A stretch of DNA of 64,000 nt from positions 613,450 through 677,449 of the forward strand of contig BMTH01000002.1 of NCBI GenBank assembly GCA_014649575.1, given 5' to 3'. The stretch is from Streptomyces griseoincarnatus. GTDB lineage: Bacteria > Actinomycetota > Actinomycetes > Streptomycetales > Streptomycetaceae. The notes below the pieces were generated by a model. That model had not been told where the DNA came from. It saw nothing but the letters and a program-made list of their open reading frames with translations, and searched no databases. Shown here one piece after another: positions 16,894 through 26,716 of the stretch. Numbering within the stretch: position 1 is the stretch's first letter; each line of letters begins with the position of its first letter. The translations under genes were made by a program, and so were the position numbers.

Positions 16894-17634
16894 TCAGGAC
16901 CAGCGGCCGGTACGGCCGAGCAGCAGCGCCGCGGCGGCCGTACCCGCCGTGGACGTCCGCAGCACGCTCCGCCCCAGGCGGTACGCCCGCGCCCCCACGC
17001 TCTCGAACAGCGCCAGCTCCTCGGGCGACACCCCGCCTTCCGGTCCGACGACCAGCACGATGTCCCCCGTGTCCGGCAACGGGGCCGACGCCAACGGCGC
17101 CGTTCCGGATTCATGCAGCACCGCCGCGAACCCCGCTTCGGCGAGAAGTGAGGCAACCCCCTTGCTCGTCGCCGCGTCCGCGACCTCCGGGAACCGCACC
17201 CGGCGCGACTGCTTGCCCGCCTCCCGCGCCGTGGCCCGCCACTTCGCGAGGGCCTTGGCGCCCCGGTCGCCCTTCCACTGCGTGATGCAGCGCGAGGCGG
17301 ACCACGGCACGATCGCGTCGACGCCGACCTCGGTCATGGTCTCCACGGCGAGCTCGCCCCGGTCGCCCTTGGGCAGCGCCTGCACGACGGTCAGCCGGGG
17401 CGTCTCCACCCGCTCCTCGACGACCTCGCCGAGCCGGACGATCAGCCGCTCCTTGCCCTCGGTGCCGTCCACCTCGCCGGAGGCCCAACGGCCCGCGCCG
17501 TCGGTGAGGACGACCTCCTCGCCCGCCCGCAGCCGCTTCACGGCGACGGCGTGCCGGCCCTCGGGGCCGTCGAGGACGTAGCGGCCGGTGCCGTGCGTGT
17601 CGAAGTCGTCGACGACGAAGACGGGAGCGGTCAT
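16894..17634 (-). CDS. rsmE: 16S rRNA (uracil1498-N3)-methyltransferase
   Basis: A 246-residue SPOUT-class methyltransferase acting on 16S rRNA. An N-terminal PUA-like domain (EGRHAVAVKRLRAGEEVVL) precedes the knotted SAM-binding part, with VVQALPKGDRGELAVE, VGVDAIVPWSASRCI, VLVVGPEGGVSPEE and YRLGRSVLRTSTAG. All RsmE signatures are present. The ATG at 17634 overlaps the stop of the nitronate monooxygenase gene (ATGA), so the two are translationally coupled. Confidence 0.95.
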   Translation of the reverse strand: MTAPVFVVDDFDTHGTGRYVLDGPEGRHAVAVKRLRAGEEVVLTDGAGRWASGEVDGTEGKERLIVRLGEVVEERVETPRLTVVQALPKGDRGELAVETMTEVGVDAIVPWSASRCITQWKGDRGAKALAKWRATAREAGKQSRRVRFPEVADAATSKGVASLLAEAGFAAVLHESGTAPLASAPLPDTGDIVLVVGPEGGVSPEELALFESVGARAYRLGRSVLRTSTAGTAAAALLLGRTGRWS

Positions 17635-18746
17635 CGGGCGCCTCCGGCCGACAACGCTGTCCGGGCGGCGGCCAGTTCGGCGACCAGGACCTCCACCAGC
17701 TGTCCGGCGGGCAGTTCGCGGGCCATCCGGTGGCCCTGCCCGGCCCAGAGGGCCAGTCCCTGCGCGTCCCCGGCCTTGGCGGCGGCCTTGCGCAGGGGCG
17801 CGGTGAGGTGGTGGACCTCCGGGTAGGCGGCGGGCGCGTACGGCCCGTGCTCGCGCAGGAAGCGGTTGACCAGGGCGCGCGCCGGGCGGCCGGTGAACGC
17901 GCGGGTCAGCTCGGTGCGGGCGAAGAGGGGGTTCGTGAGGGCCTGCTTGTGCAGGGCGTGCGCGCCGGACTCGTGGGCGGCGACGAAGGCGGTGCCCAGC
18001 TGCGCCGCGCTCGCGCCGGCCGCGCACACGGCGGCGATCTGGCCGCCGCGCATGATGCCGCCGGCGGCGACGACCGGGATGCCCACGGACTCACGGACCT
18101 GGGCGACGAGGGACAGCAGTCCGATGCCGCTGCCGTCCGTCTCGGGGACGTCCCGGTGGGTGCCCTGGTGGCCGCCGGCCTCGACGCCCTGCGCGATCAC
18201 CACGTCCGCGCCGGCCCGTTCCACGGCGCGCGCCTCCTCGGCGGTCGTCGCGGTGACGAAGGTGAGGGTGCCGACGCGGTGCAGCGAGTCGATCACCTCG
18301 CGGGCCGGCACGCCGAAGTGGAACGACACGACCGGCACGGGGTTGTCGAGCAGCACGGCGAGCTTGGCGTCGTAGCCGTCGTCGCGGCCGCTCTCGGGGT
18401 CGCCCAGCTCGGTCTCGTACCAGGAGGCCTCGCCGGCCAGCTGGTGGGCGTAGACGTCGACGGCGGCGTTGGAGGGCGCGGTGTCAGCCGCTCCGGCGGA
18501 GCCGGTGCTCGCGCCGGGGGTCTCGGGCTGGGGCAGGAAGAGGTTGACGCCGAAGGGGCGGGAGGTGAGTCCCCGCAGTTGCTTGATCTCCTGGTACATC
18601 CCGTCCGCGGTCTTGTACCCGGCGGCCAGGAAACCGAGCCCGCCCGCGTCGGACACAGCGGCGGCGAGCTGCGGCACCGATACGCCGCCCGCCATGGGCG
18701 CCTGCACGATCGGGTGCGGGAAGAGATCGGTCAGTACGGAGGACAT
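17631..18746 (-). CDS. Nitronate monooxygenase (2-nitropropane dioxygenase family)
   Basis: A 371-residue FMN-dependent TIM-barrel enzyme. Typical blocks are FPHPIVQAPMAGGVSVPQL at the N-terminus, GGLGFLAAGYK, RPFGVNLFLP, VIAQGVEAGGHQGTH (with the His of the active site) and IPVVAAGGIMRGGQIAAV (phosphate binding). Family members oxidise propionate-3-nitronate or related nitronates; some are enoyl reductase-like, so the exact substrate is open. It overlaps rsmE by four bases and lies downstream of the duplicated dnaJ tails. Confidence 0.88.
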   Translation of the reverse strand: MSSVLTDLFPHPIVQAPMAGGVSVPQLAAAVSDAGGLGFLAAGYKTADGMYQEIKQLRGLTSRPFGVNLFLPQPETPGASTGSAGAADTAPSNAAVDVYAHQLAGEASWYETELGDPESGRDDGYDAKLAVLLDNPVPVVSFHFGVPAREVIDSLHRVGTLTFVTATTAEEARAVERAGADVVIAQGVEAGGHQGTHRDVPETDGSGIGLLSLVAQVRESVGIPVVAAGGIMRGGQIAAVCAAGASAAQLGTAFVAAHESGAHALHKQALTNPLFARTELTRAFTGRPARALVNRFLREHGPYAPAAYPEVHHLTAPLRKAAAKAGDAQGLALWAGQGHRMARELPAGQLVEVLVAELAAARTALSAGGAR

Positions 18747-18860
18747 GACCGCATGTTGTCACGTCCCCCGACCAACTCCGAATTGGCCCTTCCCCTTGGC
18801 ATAAGCCACTTTTCGCCGGGCCGCCGACGAGGTCGGCGGCCCCCACGCGGGGAACGGATC

Positions 18861-19171
18861 GGCGCCCGTTGAACGCGTCCTTCAACCGCGAGAACAACCC
18901 CTGCTGCCCGGGCCGACCGTGCCCACCCGGGGGACGACCCCCGGACCCCCGGCAGCAAGACCCGACCGCGCCCCGGCGTACACCGCTCAGCGCCCGTTGA
19001 ACGCGTCCTTCAACCGCGAGAACAACCCCTGCTGCCCGGGCTGACAGTGCCCACCCGGGGGACGACCCCCGGACCCCCGGCAGCAAGACCCGACCGCGCC
19101 CCCGGCGTACACCGCTCAGCGCCCGTTGAACGCGTCCTTCAACCGCGAGAACAGCCCCTGCTGCCCGGGCT
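18861..19171 (-). repeat. Three tandem copies of the dnaJ 3' tail and its flank
   Basis: The stretch cgcccgttgaacgcgtcctt occurs at 18863, 18991 and 19120, giving periods of 128 and 129 bases. The copy at 19116-19171 is the true 3' end of dnaJ ([12 protein letters not shown] and stop). The other two repeat those last ~18 codons followed by the same ~72-base flank (cccacccgggggacgacccc, then cagcaagacccgaccgcgcc). The flank copies differ by only a few bases, so the duplication is fairly recent. Only the promoter-proximal copy is joined to the gene. Confidence 0.9.
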
Positions 19172-20255
19172 GGAACTGCCCCGTGGGCCGTTCCTCGCCG
19201 CGCAGCTTGGCCAGCTCGCGGAGCAGGCGCTCCTGCTCCGGGTCCAGCTTGGTCGGGGTCTGCACCTCGACGTGCACGATGAGGTCGCCCCGGCCGCCGC
19301 CGCGCAGGTGGGTGACGCCCCGGCCGTGCAGCGGGATCGACTGGCCGGACTGGGTGCCGGGCCGGATGTCGACCTCCTCCAGGCCGTCCAGTGTCTCCAG
19401 CGGCACCTTGGTGCCGAGTGACGCCGCGGTCATCGGCAGCGTGACCGTGCAGTGCAGGTCGTCGCCGCGCCGCTGGAACTGCGAGTGCGGCAGCTCGTGG
19501 ATCTCCACGTACAGGTCACCGGCGGGGCCGCCGCCCGGGCCGACCTCGCCCTCGCCCGCCAGCTGGATGCGGGTGCCGTTGTCGACACCGGCCGGGATCT
19601 TGACCGTGAGCGTGCGGCGGGAGCGGACCCGGCCGTCGCCCGCGCACTCCGGGCAGGGCGTGGGCACGACCGTGCCGAAGCCCTGGCACTGCGGGCAGGG
19701 GCGCGAGGTCATGACCTGGCCCAGGAAGGACCGGGTGACCTGCGAGACCTCACCGCGGCCGCGGCACATGTCGCAGGTCTGCGCGGTGGTGCCCGGCGCG
19801 GCGCCCTCGCCGCTGCACGTGGTGCAGACGACGGCCGTGTCGACCTGGATGTCCTTGGTCGTGCCGAAGGCGGCCTCGTCCAGCTCCACCTCGATCCGGA
19901 TCATCGCGTCCTGGCCGCGGCGGGTCCGCGAGCGCGGTCCGCGCTGCGACGCCGTGCCGAAGAACGCGTCCATGATGTCGGAGAAGTTGCCGAAGCCCCC
20001 GGCGCCGAAGCCGCCCGCACCGCCGGCGCCGCCGGCCTGCGAGAGCGGGTCGCCGCCGAGGTCGTAGACCTGCTTCTTCTGCGGGTCCGACAGCACCTCG
20101 TAGGCGGCGTTGATCTCCTTGAACCGCTCCTGGGTCTTCGGATCCGGATTGACGTCCGGATGCAGCTCGCGGGCGAGCCGCCGGAAGGCCTTCTTGATCT
20201 CTTCCTGCGACGCGTCGCGGCGTACGCCGAGTACGGCGTAGTAGTCCGTGGCCAC
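19116..20255 (-). CDS. dnaJ: Chaperone DnaJ
   Basis: A 379-residue Hsp40 co-chaperone of DnaK. It has the J domain with HPD ([10 protein letters not shown], about residues 36-45), a Gly/Phe-rich linker ([14 protein letters not shown]), and four CxxCxGxG zinc motifs ([32 protein letters not shown]). The substrate-binding domains follow. It sits six bases behind hrcA, the usual hrcA-dnaJ heat-shock operon of actinomycetes, controlled by the CIRCE site at 21312. Its last 18 codons are duplicated twice downstream. Confidence 0.96.
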   Translation of the reverse strand: MATDYYAVLGVRRDASQEEIKKAFRRLARELHPDVNPDPKTQERFKEINAAYEVLSDPQKKQVYDLGGDPLSQAGGAGGAGGFGAGGFGNFSDIMDAFFGTASQRGPRSRTRRGQDAMIRIEVELDEAAFGTTKDIQVDTAVVCTTCSGEGAAPGTTAQTCDMCRGRGEVSQVTRSFLGQVMTSRPCPQCQGFGTVVPTPCPECAGDGRVRSRRTLTVKIPAGVDNGTRIQLAGEGEVGPGGGPAGDLYVEIHELPHSQFQRRGDDLHCTVTLPMTAASLGTKVPLETLDGLEEVDIRPGTQSGQSIPLHGRGVTHLRGGGRGDLIVHVEVQTPTKLDPEQERLLRELAKLRGEERPTGQFQPGQQGLFSRLKDAFNGR

Positions 20256-21272
20256 CTATGACTCCGCCAGGATCTGTCCGACGTACCGTGCCACTGCGCG
20301 TACCGCTCCCATCGTTCCGGGGTAGTCCATGCGGGTCGGTCCGACCACGCCGAGCTTGGCGACAGCCTCGCCGCCCGAACCGTAGCCGACCGACACGACG
20401 GACGTGGAGTTGAGTCCTTCGTGGGCGTTCTCGTGACCGATTCGTACGGTCACACCCGGATCCTGCGCCTCGCCGAGCAGCTTGAGGAGCACGACCTGCT
20501 CCTCCAGCGCCTCCAGGACGGGCCGGATCGTGAGGGGGAAGTCGTGGCCGAAGCGGGTGAGGTTGGCGGTACCGCCGATCATCAGCCGCTCCTCGTTCTC
20601 CTCGACGAGCGTCTCCAGGAGAGTGGAGAGCACCGTGGAGACCGTACCGCGGTCGTCGGCCTCGAAGGCCTCCGGGAGGTCCTCCACCAGACTCGGCACA
20701 TCGCTGAACCGGCGGCCCGCGACCCGGCTGTTGAGCCGCGCCCGCAGGTCCGCCAGGGACGCCTCGCCGAACGGCGCCGGGCAGTCGACCATGCGCTGCT
20801 CGACCCGGCCGGTGTCGGTGATCAGCACCAGCATCAGCCGCGCCGGGGCGAGGGCCAGCAGCTCCACGTGCCGCACCGTCGAACGGGTCAGCGAGGGGTA
20901 CTGCACCACGGCGACCTGCCGGGTGAGCTGCGCGAGCAGCCGCACCGTTCGGGCCACGACGTCGTCGAGGTCGACGGCGCCCTCGAGGAAGTTCTGGATG
21001 GCCCGCCGCTCGGGCGGACTCATCGGCTTGACGCCGGCCAGCTTGTCGACGAACAACCGGTAGCCCTTGTCGGTGGGGATGCGCCCGGCACTGGTGTGCG
21101 GCTGGGCGATGAAGCCCTCCTCCTCCAGGGCCGCCATGTCGTTGCGCACGGTGGCCGGGGAGACGCCGAGGCTGTGCCGCTCGGTGAGGGCCTTCGAACC
21201 GACGGGCTCCTCGGTGCCGACGTAGTCCTGGACGATCGCGCGCAACACCTGGAGCCTGCGTTCACTGAGCAT
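20256..21272 (-). CDS. hrcA: Heat-inducible transcription repressor HrcA
   Basis: A 338-residue repressor. The N-terminal winged helix is clear ([38 protein letters not shown], then [16 protein letters not shown]), followed by [14 protein letters not shown] and the HrcA dimerisation domain. HrcA binds CIRCE operators upstream of chaperone genes, and one such site lies 40 bases upstream of its own start, so it is autoregulated. The start at ATG 21272 fits the family length; the frame continues upstream without homology. dnaJ follows directly. Confidence 0.96.
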   Translation of the reverse strand: MLSERRLQVLRAIVQDYVGTEEPVGSKALTERHSLGVSPATVRNDMAALEEEGFIAQPHTSAGRIPTDKGYRLFVDKLAGVKPMSPPERRAIQNFLEGAVDLDDVVARTVRLLAQLTRQVAVVQYPSLTRSTVRHVELLALAPARLMLVLITDTGRVEQRMVDCPAPFGEASLADLRARLNSRVAGRRFSDVPSLVEDLPEAFEADDRGTVSTVLSTLLETLVEENEERLMIGGTANLTRFGHDFPLTIRPVLEALEEQVVLLKLLGEAQDPGVTVRIGHENAHEGLNSTSVVSVGYGSGGEAVAKLGVVGPTRMDYPGTMGAVRAVARYVGQILAES

Positions 21273-21311
21273 CGCGCACACCTCCAGCTGGCTTCCGCCC
21301 GGTAACGACCC

Positions 21312-21336
21312 TGGCACTCTTCGCACGCGAGTGCCA
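21312..21336. promoter_or_regulatory. CIRCE operator
   Basis: TGGCACTC, nine bases, GAGTGCCA: a perfect inverted repeat with the 9-base spacer of CIRCE (consensus TTAGCACTC-N9-GAGTGCTAA). It lies upstream of hrcA-dnaJ on the minus strand and is the binding site of HrcA. Confidence 0.92.
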
Positions 21337-21434
21337 GACTTCCCCGGCCCAGTGTACGGCCGGGGGGTACGACGTCGGCAAGGCCGGTCCGCGCGGCTGT
21401 GCCGGGTGACGTCGTCCCCGCTAGCGTCCCGGTC

Positions 21435-22163
21435 ATGACCGTGACTTGGGAAGAGTCGGGATGGGAGCAACTGGCGCCGGGGGTCGGGCGGCGCCGGCTT
21501 CCGGGGTGGGACTGCACCGCGGGGCTCGTGCTGGGCGCGGAAGGCGTTCTGGCCGTCGACGCGGGCTCGTCCCTCGCCGAGGGCGCGCGGTTGCGGACCG
21601 AGGCGCGGGAGCTGACCGGCCGCCGTGTGACGCATCTCGCGCTCACCCATCCCCACTTCGACCACGTGCTCGGGGCGCCGGCGTTCGCGCACGCGGAGGT
21701 GTACGGCGCGGTCGGCCTGGACGTGGCGCTCGCCGGGCGGGGGCGGGAGGAGCTGCGGGCGGACGCGGTGCGCTGGGGTCTCGACCCGGCGGCGGCCGAC
21801 GAGGCGGTGGCGGCGCTGGTCCCGCCCCGGCACGCGGTGTCCGGCGAGTGGACGCTGGACCTGGGCGGCGGCCGCCAGGCGCTGCTGGCGGACGTGGGTC
21901 CCGGTCACACCGCGTACGACCTGGCGGTGCTGGTGCCCGGCGACCCTGGGGTGGTGTTCTGCGGCGACCTGGTCGAGGAGTCGGACGAGCCGCAGGCGGG
22001 CCCGGACGCCGAGCCGTCCCGCTGGCCGGCCGCCCTGGACCGGCTGCTGCGGCTGGGCGGCGAGGACGCGGTGTACGTCCCCGGTCACGGCGCGGTGGTC
22101 GACGCGGCGTTCGTGCGGGCCCAACGGGACGCGCTGGCGGCGCGGTTCGGCGTGTCGGGGTGA
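21435..22163 (+). CDS. Metallo-beta-lactamase-fold hydrolase
   Basis: A 242-residue cytosolic protein. The zinc motif [10 protein letters not shown] (HxHxDH) is at about residues 72-81, with further ligands in [10 protein letters not shown] and [10 protein letters not shown] and a final YVPGHGAVV. These mark an MBL-fold hydrolase, but the substrate is unknown. The start is ATG 21435 ([13 protein letters not shown]). It is read divergently from hrcA and is followed 34 bases later by the DUF3097 gene, so both probably form one unit. Confidence 0.85.
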   Translation: MTVTWEESGWEQLAPGVGRRRLPGWDCTAGLVLGAEGVLAVDAGSSLAEGARLRTEARELTGRRVTHLALTHPHFDHVLGAPAFAHAEVYGAVGLDVALAGRGREELRADAVRWGLDPAAADEAVAALVPPRHAVSGEWTLDLGGGRQALLADVGPGHTAYDLAVLVPGDPGVVFCGDLVEESDEPQAGPDAEPSRWPAALDRLLRLGGEDAVYVPGHGAVVDAAFVRAQRDALAARFGVSG

Positions 22164-22197
22164 TCGCCGTTCGGGTGTTCCTCGTATCGTCGGCAGA

Positions 22198-23004
22198 ATG
22201 CGCCAGTACTCCGCCGATCTGACCCCTCCGTGGAAGAAGCCGCAGTCCGTCCCCGAGGTGCCGGCCGAGCCGGGCCTCGTGGTGGAGGAGCCCGGCACCG
22301 GGTTCTGCGGCGCCGTGATCCGCTGCGAGGCCGGCACGGTGACCCTGGAGGACCGCTTCGGCAAGCACCGGGTGTTCCCGCTGGAGCCGCGCGGGTTCCT
22401 GCTGGAGGGCCGCGTGGTCACGCTGGTCCGCCCCTCCTCCGGCCCGGCCCGCCCCACCCGCACGGCGTCCGGCTCGGTCGCCGTCCCCGGCGCGCGGGCG
22501 CGCGTCGCCCGCGCGGGGCGCATCTACGTCGAGGGCCGGCACGACGCCGAGCTGGTCGAGAGGGTGTGGGGCGACGACCTGCGGATCGAGGGAGTGGTCG
22601 TGGAGTACCTGGAGGGCGTGGACGACCTCCCGTCGATCGTCGAGTCCTTCGCGCCCGGGCCCGACGCGCGGCTGGGGGTGCTGGTGGACCATCTGGTGCC
22701 CGGCACGAAGGAGTGGCGGATCGCGCAGGGCGTGACGAGCGAGCACGCGCTGGTGGTCGGGCATCCGTACATCGACATCTGGGAGGCCGTGAAGCCGGCG
22801 TCGGTGGGGATCGAGGCGTGGCCCCGGGTGCCGCGGGGGGTGGACTGGAAGACGGGGGTGTGCGAGGCGCTGGGGTGGCGGGTCGCCCACACCGGTGAGG
22901 CGTGGCGACGGATCCTGGACTCCGTCCGCTCCTACAAGGATCTTGAGCCTCAGCTGCTGGGGCGGGTGGAAGAACTGATCGACTTCGTCACGGCCCCGTC
23001 GTGA
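22198..23004 (+). CDS. DUF3097 family protein
   Basis: A 268-residue protein recognisable as DUF3097 by [20 protein letters not shown] at the N-terminus and by the central [20 protein letters not shown], which resembles a TOPRIM-like acidic motif. Later blocks are [16 protein letters not shown] and [14 protein letters not shown]. The function of this family, widespread in actinobacteria, is not established; the TOPRIM-like appearance suggests nucleic-acid work, but this is inference. It ends at a strong hairpin shared with hemW. Confidence 0.85.
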   Translation: MRQYSADLTPPWKKPQSVPEVPAEPGLVVEEPGTGFCGAVIRCEAGTVTLEDRFGKHRVFPLEPRGFLLEGRVVTLVRPSSGPARPTRTASGSVAVPGARARVARAGRIYVEGRHDAELVERVWGDDLRIEGVVVEYLEGVDDLPSIVESFAPGPDARLGVLVDHLVPGTKEWRIAQGVTSEHALVVGHPYIDIWEAVKPASVGIEAWPRVPRGVDWKTGVCEALGWRVAHTGEAWRRILDSVRSYKDLEPQLLGRVEELIDFVTAPS

Positions 23005-23052
23005 CACCGGTTTCCTCGCCCCCGCCGCCCTTCCCGCCCCGGACCCCGCTCC

Positions 23053-23097
23053 CCAAACGCCGGAAGGGCTGATTTCAGCCCGTCCGGCGTTTGAGGA
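23053..23097. terminator. Dispersed Streptomyces-type hairpin between convergent genes
   Basis: The sequence ccaaacgccggaagggctga folds on tcagcccgtccggcgtttgagg, with an ATT loop and one mismatch. It lies between the DUF3097 gene and hemW, which converge. This hairpin type recurs in Streptomyces intergenic DNA, and it should end transcription from both sides. Confidence 0.75.
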
Positions 23098-23187
23098 CGA
23101 GGCCCGCCAGGGCCGACGAGGGGGGGCCTGGGGGCGCAGCCCCCAGGGTCGGGACGGGAAAGGGCGGCGGGGGCGAAAAACCTGTGG

Positions 23188-24420
23188 TCAGTCGACCAGG
23201 TCACGGACCACGGCGTCAGCCAACAAGCGTCCCCGCAGGGTGAGGGCCGCTCGGCCCTCGGCGAAGGGCTCGGGACGGAGCAAGCCGTCCGACAGCGCAC
23301 GGTCGGCAGCCGCCCGCCCCTCCGCCCGGAGGAGATCCAGCGGCACCCCGTCTCGGAGCCGAAGCTCCAGCAGGATTCGCTCGACCCGCCGGTCCTCCGA
23401 GGACAGCACCTCCCGTCCCGCCCCGGGCGACCGCCCCTCCGCCAGCGCCGACGCATACGCCCCCGGATGCTTCACGTTCCACCACCGCACCCCGCCCACG
23501 TGCGAGTGCGCCCCGGGCCCGGCCCCCCACCAGTCGGCGCCCCGCCAGTACAGCTCGTTGTGCAGACAACGCCCCGCCTCCGAGGTCGCCCAGTTCGACA
23601 CCTCGTACCAGGAGAAGCCCGCCCTCGACAGCATCTCCTCGGCGATGAGGTACCGATCGGCGTGGACGTCGTCGTCCGTCATCGGCACCTCACCCCGCCG
23701 GATCCGCCGGGCCAGCTGCGTGCCCTCCTCGACGATCAGCGCGTAGGCGCTCACATGGTCGGGGTTCGCCCCGGTCGCCGCGTCCAGCGAGGCGCGCCAG
23801 TCGTCGTCGGACTCCCCGGGCGTGCCGTAGATCAGGTCGAGGTTGACGTGGTCGAACCCGGCCGCCCGCGCCTCGGCGACGCATGCCTCGGGCCGGCCGG
23901 GGGTGTGCGTGCGGTCGAGGACCTTCAGCACGTGCTGCCGGGCGCTCTGCATGCCGAAGGAGATCCGGTTGAAGCCGCCGGCCCGCAGCTCGGCGAGGTA
24001 GGCGGGGTCGACCGACTCGGGGTTGGCCTCCGTCGTGACCTCGGCGTCCGGCGCCAGTCCGAACTCCTCTCGGATCGCGCCCAGCATCCGCACCAGGTCG
24101 CCCGCCGCGAGCAGGGTGGGCGTGCCTCCGCCGACGAACACCGTGCGCACCGGGCGGGGGTCGTCGCCGAGCGCCTTGCGGGCCAGCCGAATCTCGTCGG
24201 CGAGGGTCTCGGCGTAGTTGTCGCGGGAGGCCAGTACTCCGCCGGTGCCGCGCAGCTCGGTCGCGGTGTAGGTGTTGAAGTCGCAGTAGCCGCAGCGGGT
24301 CGCGCAGTACGGGACGTGCAGGTAGAACCCGAGGGGGCGGTCGGCCGCCCCGGCGAGCGCGGACGCGGGCAGCGCGCCGTCGGCGGGGACGGGCTCGCCG
24401 TCGGGGAGTGCGGAAGGCAT
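23188..24420 (-). CDS. hemW: HemW-like radical SAM protein
   Basis: A 410-residue radical SAM protein. The cluster motif CATRCGYCDFNTY near residues 39-51 is the HemW form of CxxxCxxC, preceded by GFYLHVPY. FVGGGTPTLL, EANPESVD, RISFGMQSA and DLIYGTPGES are SAM and barrel motifs, and the HemN C-terminal domain follows. Such proteins were long annotated as oxygen-independent coproporphyrinogen oxidases, but the family is now seen as heme chaperones. I use ATG 24420 (MPSALPDGEP); an ATG nine bases upstream is possible. Overlap with neighbours is nil. Confidence 0.9.
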   Translation of the reverse strand: MPSALPDGEPVPADGALPASALAGAADRPLGFYLHVPYCATRCGYCDFNTYTATELRGTGGVLASRDNYAETLADEIRLARKALGDDPRPVRTVFVGGGTPTLLAAGDLVRMLGAIREEFGLAPDAEVTTEANPESVDPAYLAELRAGGFNRISFGMQSARQHVLKVLDRTHTPGRPEACVAEARAAGFDHVNLDLIYGTPGESDDDWRASLDAATGANPDHVSAYALIVEEGTQLARRIRRGEVPMTDDDVHADRYLIAEEMLSRAGFSWYEVSNWATSEAGRCLHNELYWRGADWWGAGPGAHSHVGGVRWWNVKHPGAYASALAEGRSPGAGREVLSSEDRRVERILLELRLRDGVPLDLLRAEGRAAADRALSDGLLRPEPFAEGRAALTLRGRLLADAVVRDLVD

Positions 24421-24463
24421 GTGCTCCATTGTCCCGCACCGCGCGCGATCCCCTGCCTGGCCC

Positions 24464-26485
24464 TCACTCCGCCTGGAGCACCAGCAGCGCCATGTCGTCG
24501 GCCGGGGGCCGCGCCCCGAACTCGTGCACGAGCTGGGTGATCCGGTCCGCCACCGCCCCGGCCTCCATCCCGGCGCAGCCCGCGAGCGCCCGGGCCAGCC
24601 CGTCCCCGTCGTCGAACTGCCGGGACCCGGAGCGCCGCTCGGTGACCCCGTCGGTGACGCACAGCAGGGTGTCGCCGGAGTACATCTCGAAGGTCTCGCC
24701 GGTGTACCCGGCGTCCTCGACCACCCCGAGCAGCGTCTGAGGCTGGGCGACGGCCCGGACACGGCCCTCGGGGTCGAGGAGCAGGGGCAGGGGGTGCCCG
24801 GCGGAGGCGAGGGTGCAGCGGACGCCGCCCTCGAAGGGCACCAGCTCGCCGTAGAGGAGGGACAGGAATCGGGTCTGGGGGCCGTCGCCGGGGGCGGTGG
24901 GGCGTGCGCCGGCCGCCACCAGCGCGCGGGCGGCGGCGTCCGCGGCCTCGGTGGCGTCGTCGAGGAGGAGCTGGTTGAGCCGGTCCAGGACGTCGGCGAC
25001 GCGGTAGCCCTCACGGGCGAGCAGCCGTAGCCAGGGGCGGACCAGGCCGATGACGACGGCCGCCTCGGGGCCCTTGCCCTGGACGTCGCCGACGGCGAAG
25101 CACCAGCGTCCGTGACCGGCCGGGAAGAGGTCGTAGAAGTCGCCGCTGGGTCCGCCCTTGTCGCAGGGTTCGTGGACGAGGGCGCTGCGCACGCCGGGGA
25201 TCTCGGCGACCGCGCCGGGCAGCAGGCCGCGCTGGAGCACGGCGCTGATGGTGGCCTGGCGGGCGTACTGCCGGGCCGCCCCGATGGCGAGCGCGACCCG
25301 CCGGCCCAGGTCCTCCACGAGCCCGGTGATCTCGTCGGGGAAGCGGCCGATGCCGCCGCGCCCGATCACCAGCGTGCCGAGCGGGCGGCCCCCGGCGACG
25401 AGCCGGTACGCGAGCGCGGCCCCGGCGCCCTCGACACCGTCGGTCACCTGGGCGTCCCCGGTTCCCGCGGCGTCGAGAACCGGCCACGGATACGGCAAGG
25501 GCCCGGTGCCGAGCGGGTCGTCGGTCCGGGGCGGCGGCGTGCGTTCGAGCGCACGGCTCAGCTCCTCCACCAGATGCTCGCCGGCGTGCCAGACGCGGGC
25601 GAGGCGGCCTCCCGCGCCGGGCCGTCCGCCGTGCGCGGTGGCCTCGTCCTCCAGCCAGACCGCGCACCAGTCGGCGAGCCGCGGCACGATCAACTGGCCG
25701 GTGAGGGAGGCGACCAGGTCCTCGTCCAGCTGTCCGGCGAGCAGGTCGGACGCCTCGGCGAGGAAGGACAGCGCGCCCCGGCCCAGCCAGGCGCCGTCGC
25801 GCCCGGGGCGGCGTGCCAGCCAGTCGTCGCCGTAGGAGGCGGCACGCCAGGCGTCCCGGGGGGCGTCACGCGGGCCCTCTCGGGGTCCGTCGTGGCCGCG
25901 CGGGGCGAGGGGGTCGAGCGGGTCGGAGGCGAGGAGTGCGGCGGCGCGCAGGTCCCGCGCGGAGGCGCGATCCCCGGCGTACGCGGCGGGCGGGTCGGCG
26001 GGCGCCTCCCCACGGGTCGGCAGCCGCGCCCACACGGTCTTGCTGCCGGCCCGGTAGGTGACGCCCCAGGACTCGGCGAGCGCGGCGACCAGGCGCAGGC
26101 CGCGCCCGTATTCGGGGATGTCGTGCGCCGGCGCCTCCGCGGCGTCGTCGCGCGGGGCGCGGGACGGGTGCAGGTCGGCGACCTCGACGACGAGCGCGCC
26201 GGTGTCCTCCAGCCGGCAGGTCAGCCGCACCTCGGTGCCGGCGTGCACGACCGCGTTGGTGACCAGTTCGCTGGCGACCAGGGCGGCGTCGTCACCGACG
26301 CGGCCGGTGAGGAGGTCGGCGCCGTCCGCCGAGGACTGTGCCCACTCGGTGAGCGCCTTGCGCAGCATCGCGCGTGCCGAGCCCGGCGCGAGAGGGCTTC
26401 CGGACAGCGTCGCCTCCACCCGCGTGCGCCCCTGCGCGTCTGGGGCGCACGAGGTGGTCTCCCGTTGGGTCGGAATGGCCCGCAT
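24464..26485 (-). CDS. SpoIIE-type PP2C phosphatase with ATPase and GAF domains
   Basis: A regulator of ~673 residues. An N-terminal RsbW-like HATPase domain (DDAALVASELVTNAVVHAG, YGRGLRLVAALAESWG) is followed by a GAF-like sensor region (about residues 240-430) and a C-terminal SpoIIE PP2C domain (GGPSGDFYDLFPAGHGRW, FAVGDVQGKGPEAAVV, LLCVTDGVTERR). Such proteins act on anti-anti-sigma factors in partner-switching circuits, which are numerous in Streptomyces. The start at ATG 26485 (MRAIPTQRETTS) has GGGGAG six bases upstream; a longer frame from ATG 26560 lacks a ribosome site. Confidence 0.88.
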   Translation of the reverse strand: MRAIPTQRETTSCAPDAQGRTRVEATLSGSPLAPGSARAMLRKALTEWAQSSADGADLLTGRVGDDAALVASELVTNAVVHAGTEVRLTCRLEDTGALVVEVADLHPSRAPRDDAAEAPAHDIPEYGRGLRLVAALAESWGVTYRAGSKTVWARLPTRGEAPADPPAAYAGDRASARDLRAAALLASDPLDPLAPRGHDGPREGPRDAPRDAWRAASYGDDWLARRPGRDGAWLGRGALSFLAEASDLLAGQLDEDLVASLTGQLIVPRLADWCAVWLEDEATAHGGRPGAGGRLARVWHAGEHLVEELSRALERTPPPRTDDPLGTGPLPYPWPVLDAAGTGDAQVTDGVEGAGAALAYRLVAGGRPLGTLVIGRGGIGRFPDEITGLVEDLGRRVALAIGAARQYARQATISAVLQRGLLPGAVAEIPGVRSALVHEPCDKGGPSGDFYDLFPAGHGRWCFAVGDVQGKGPEAAVVIGLVRPWLRLLAREGYRVADVLDRLNQLLLDDATEAADAAARALVAAGARPTAPGDGPQTRFLSLLYGELVPFEGGVRCTLASAGHPLPLLLDPEGRVRAVAQPQTLLGVVEDAGYTGETFEMYSGDTLLCVTDGVTERRSGSRQFDDGDGLARALAGCAGMEAGAVADRITQLVHEFGARPPADDMALLVLQAE

Positions 26486-26670
26486 GGGCAGCTCCCCGGG
26501 CAGTTCGTACGAAGAGAACTCGATCGCTTGCCGACAGAGTGACAGAACGGACCCGCCCATAAGCGTGGAGTCACGAAAGTGGAGCGCTTGTCGGGGGAAC
26601 GGTGCTCCACGTTCGGTCAGGAACGACCCCGCGACCGCTCGCTTTCGGTCACTCGAGGATCAGAAGTGGT

Positions 26671-26696
26671 GGGCCCGCGCCGCTCGGCGCGGGCCC
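26671..26696. terminator. Perfect 11-bp GC hairpin
   Basis: GGGCCCGCGCC and GGCGCGGGCCC pair exactly around GCTC. It lies 21 bases past the stop of the minus-strand oxidoreductase and upstream of the phosphatase gene, so it ends the oxidoreductase transcript. Confidence 0.75.
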
Positions 26697-26716
26697 GTAC
26701 GACAGAAGCCCTCGCG

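Noticed and set aside
18484..19086. Possible small gene made from the dnaJ tail repeats
   Set aside because: The frames are duplicates of the dnaJ 3' end and flank read out of context and in part antisense. They have no start signals.
23005..23187. CRISPR-like or mobile element signal in the DUF3097-hemW gap
   Set aside because: There is only one hairpin of the common dispersed type plus GC-rich filler; no regular spacers or transposase.
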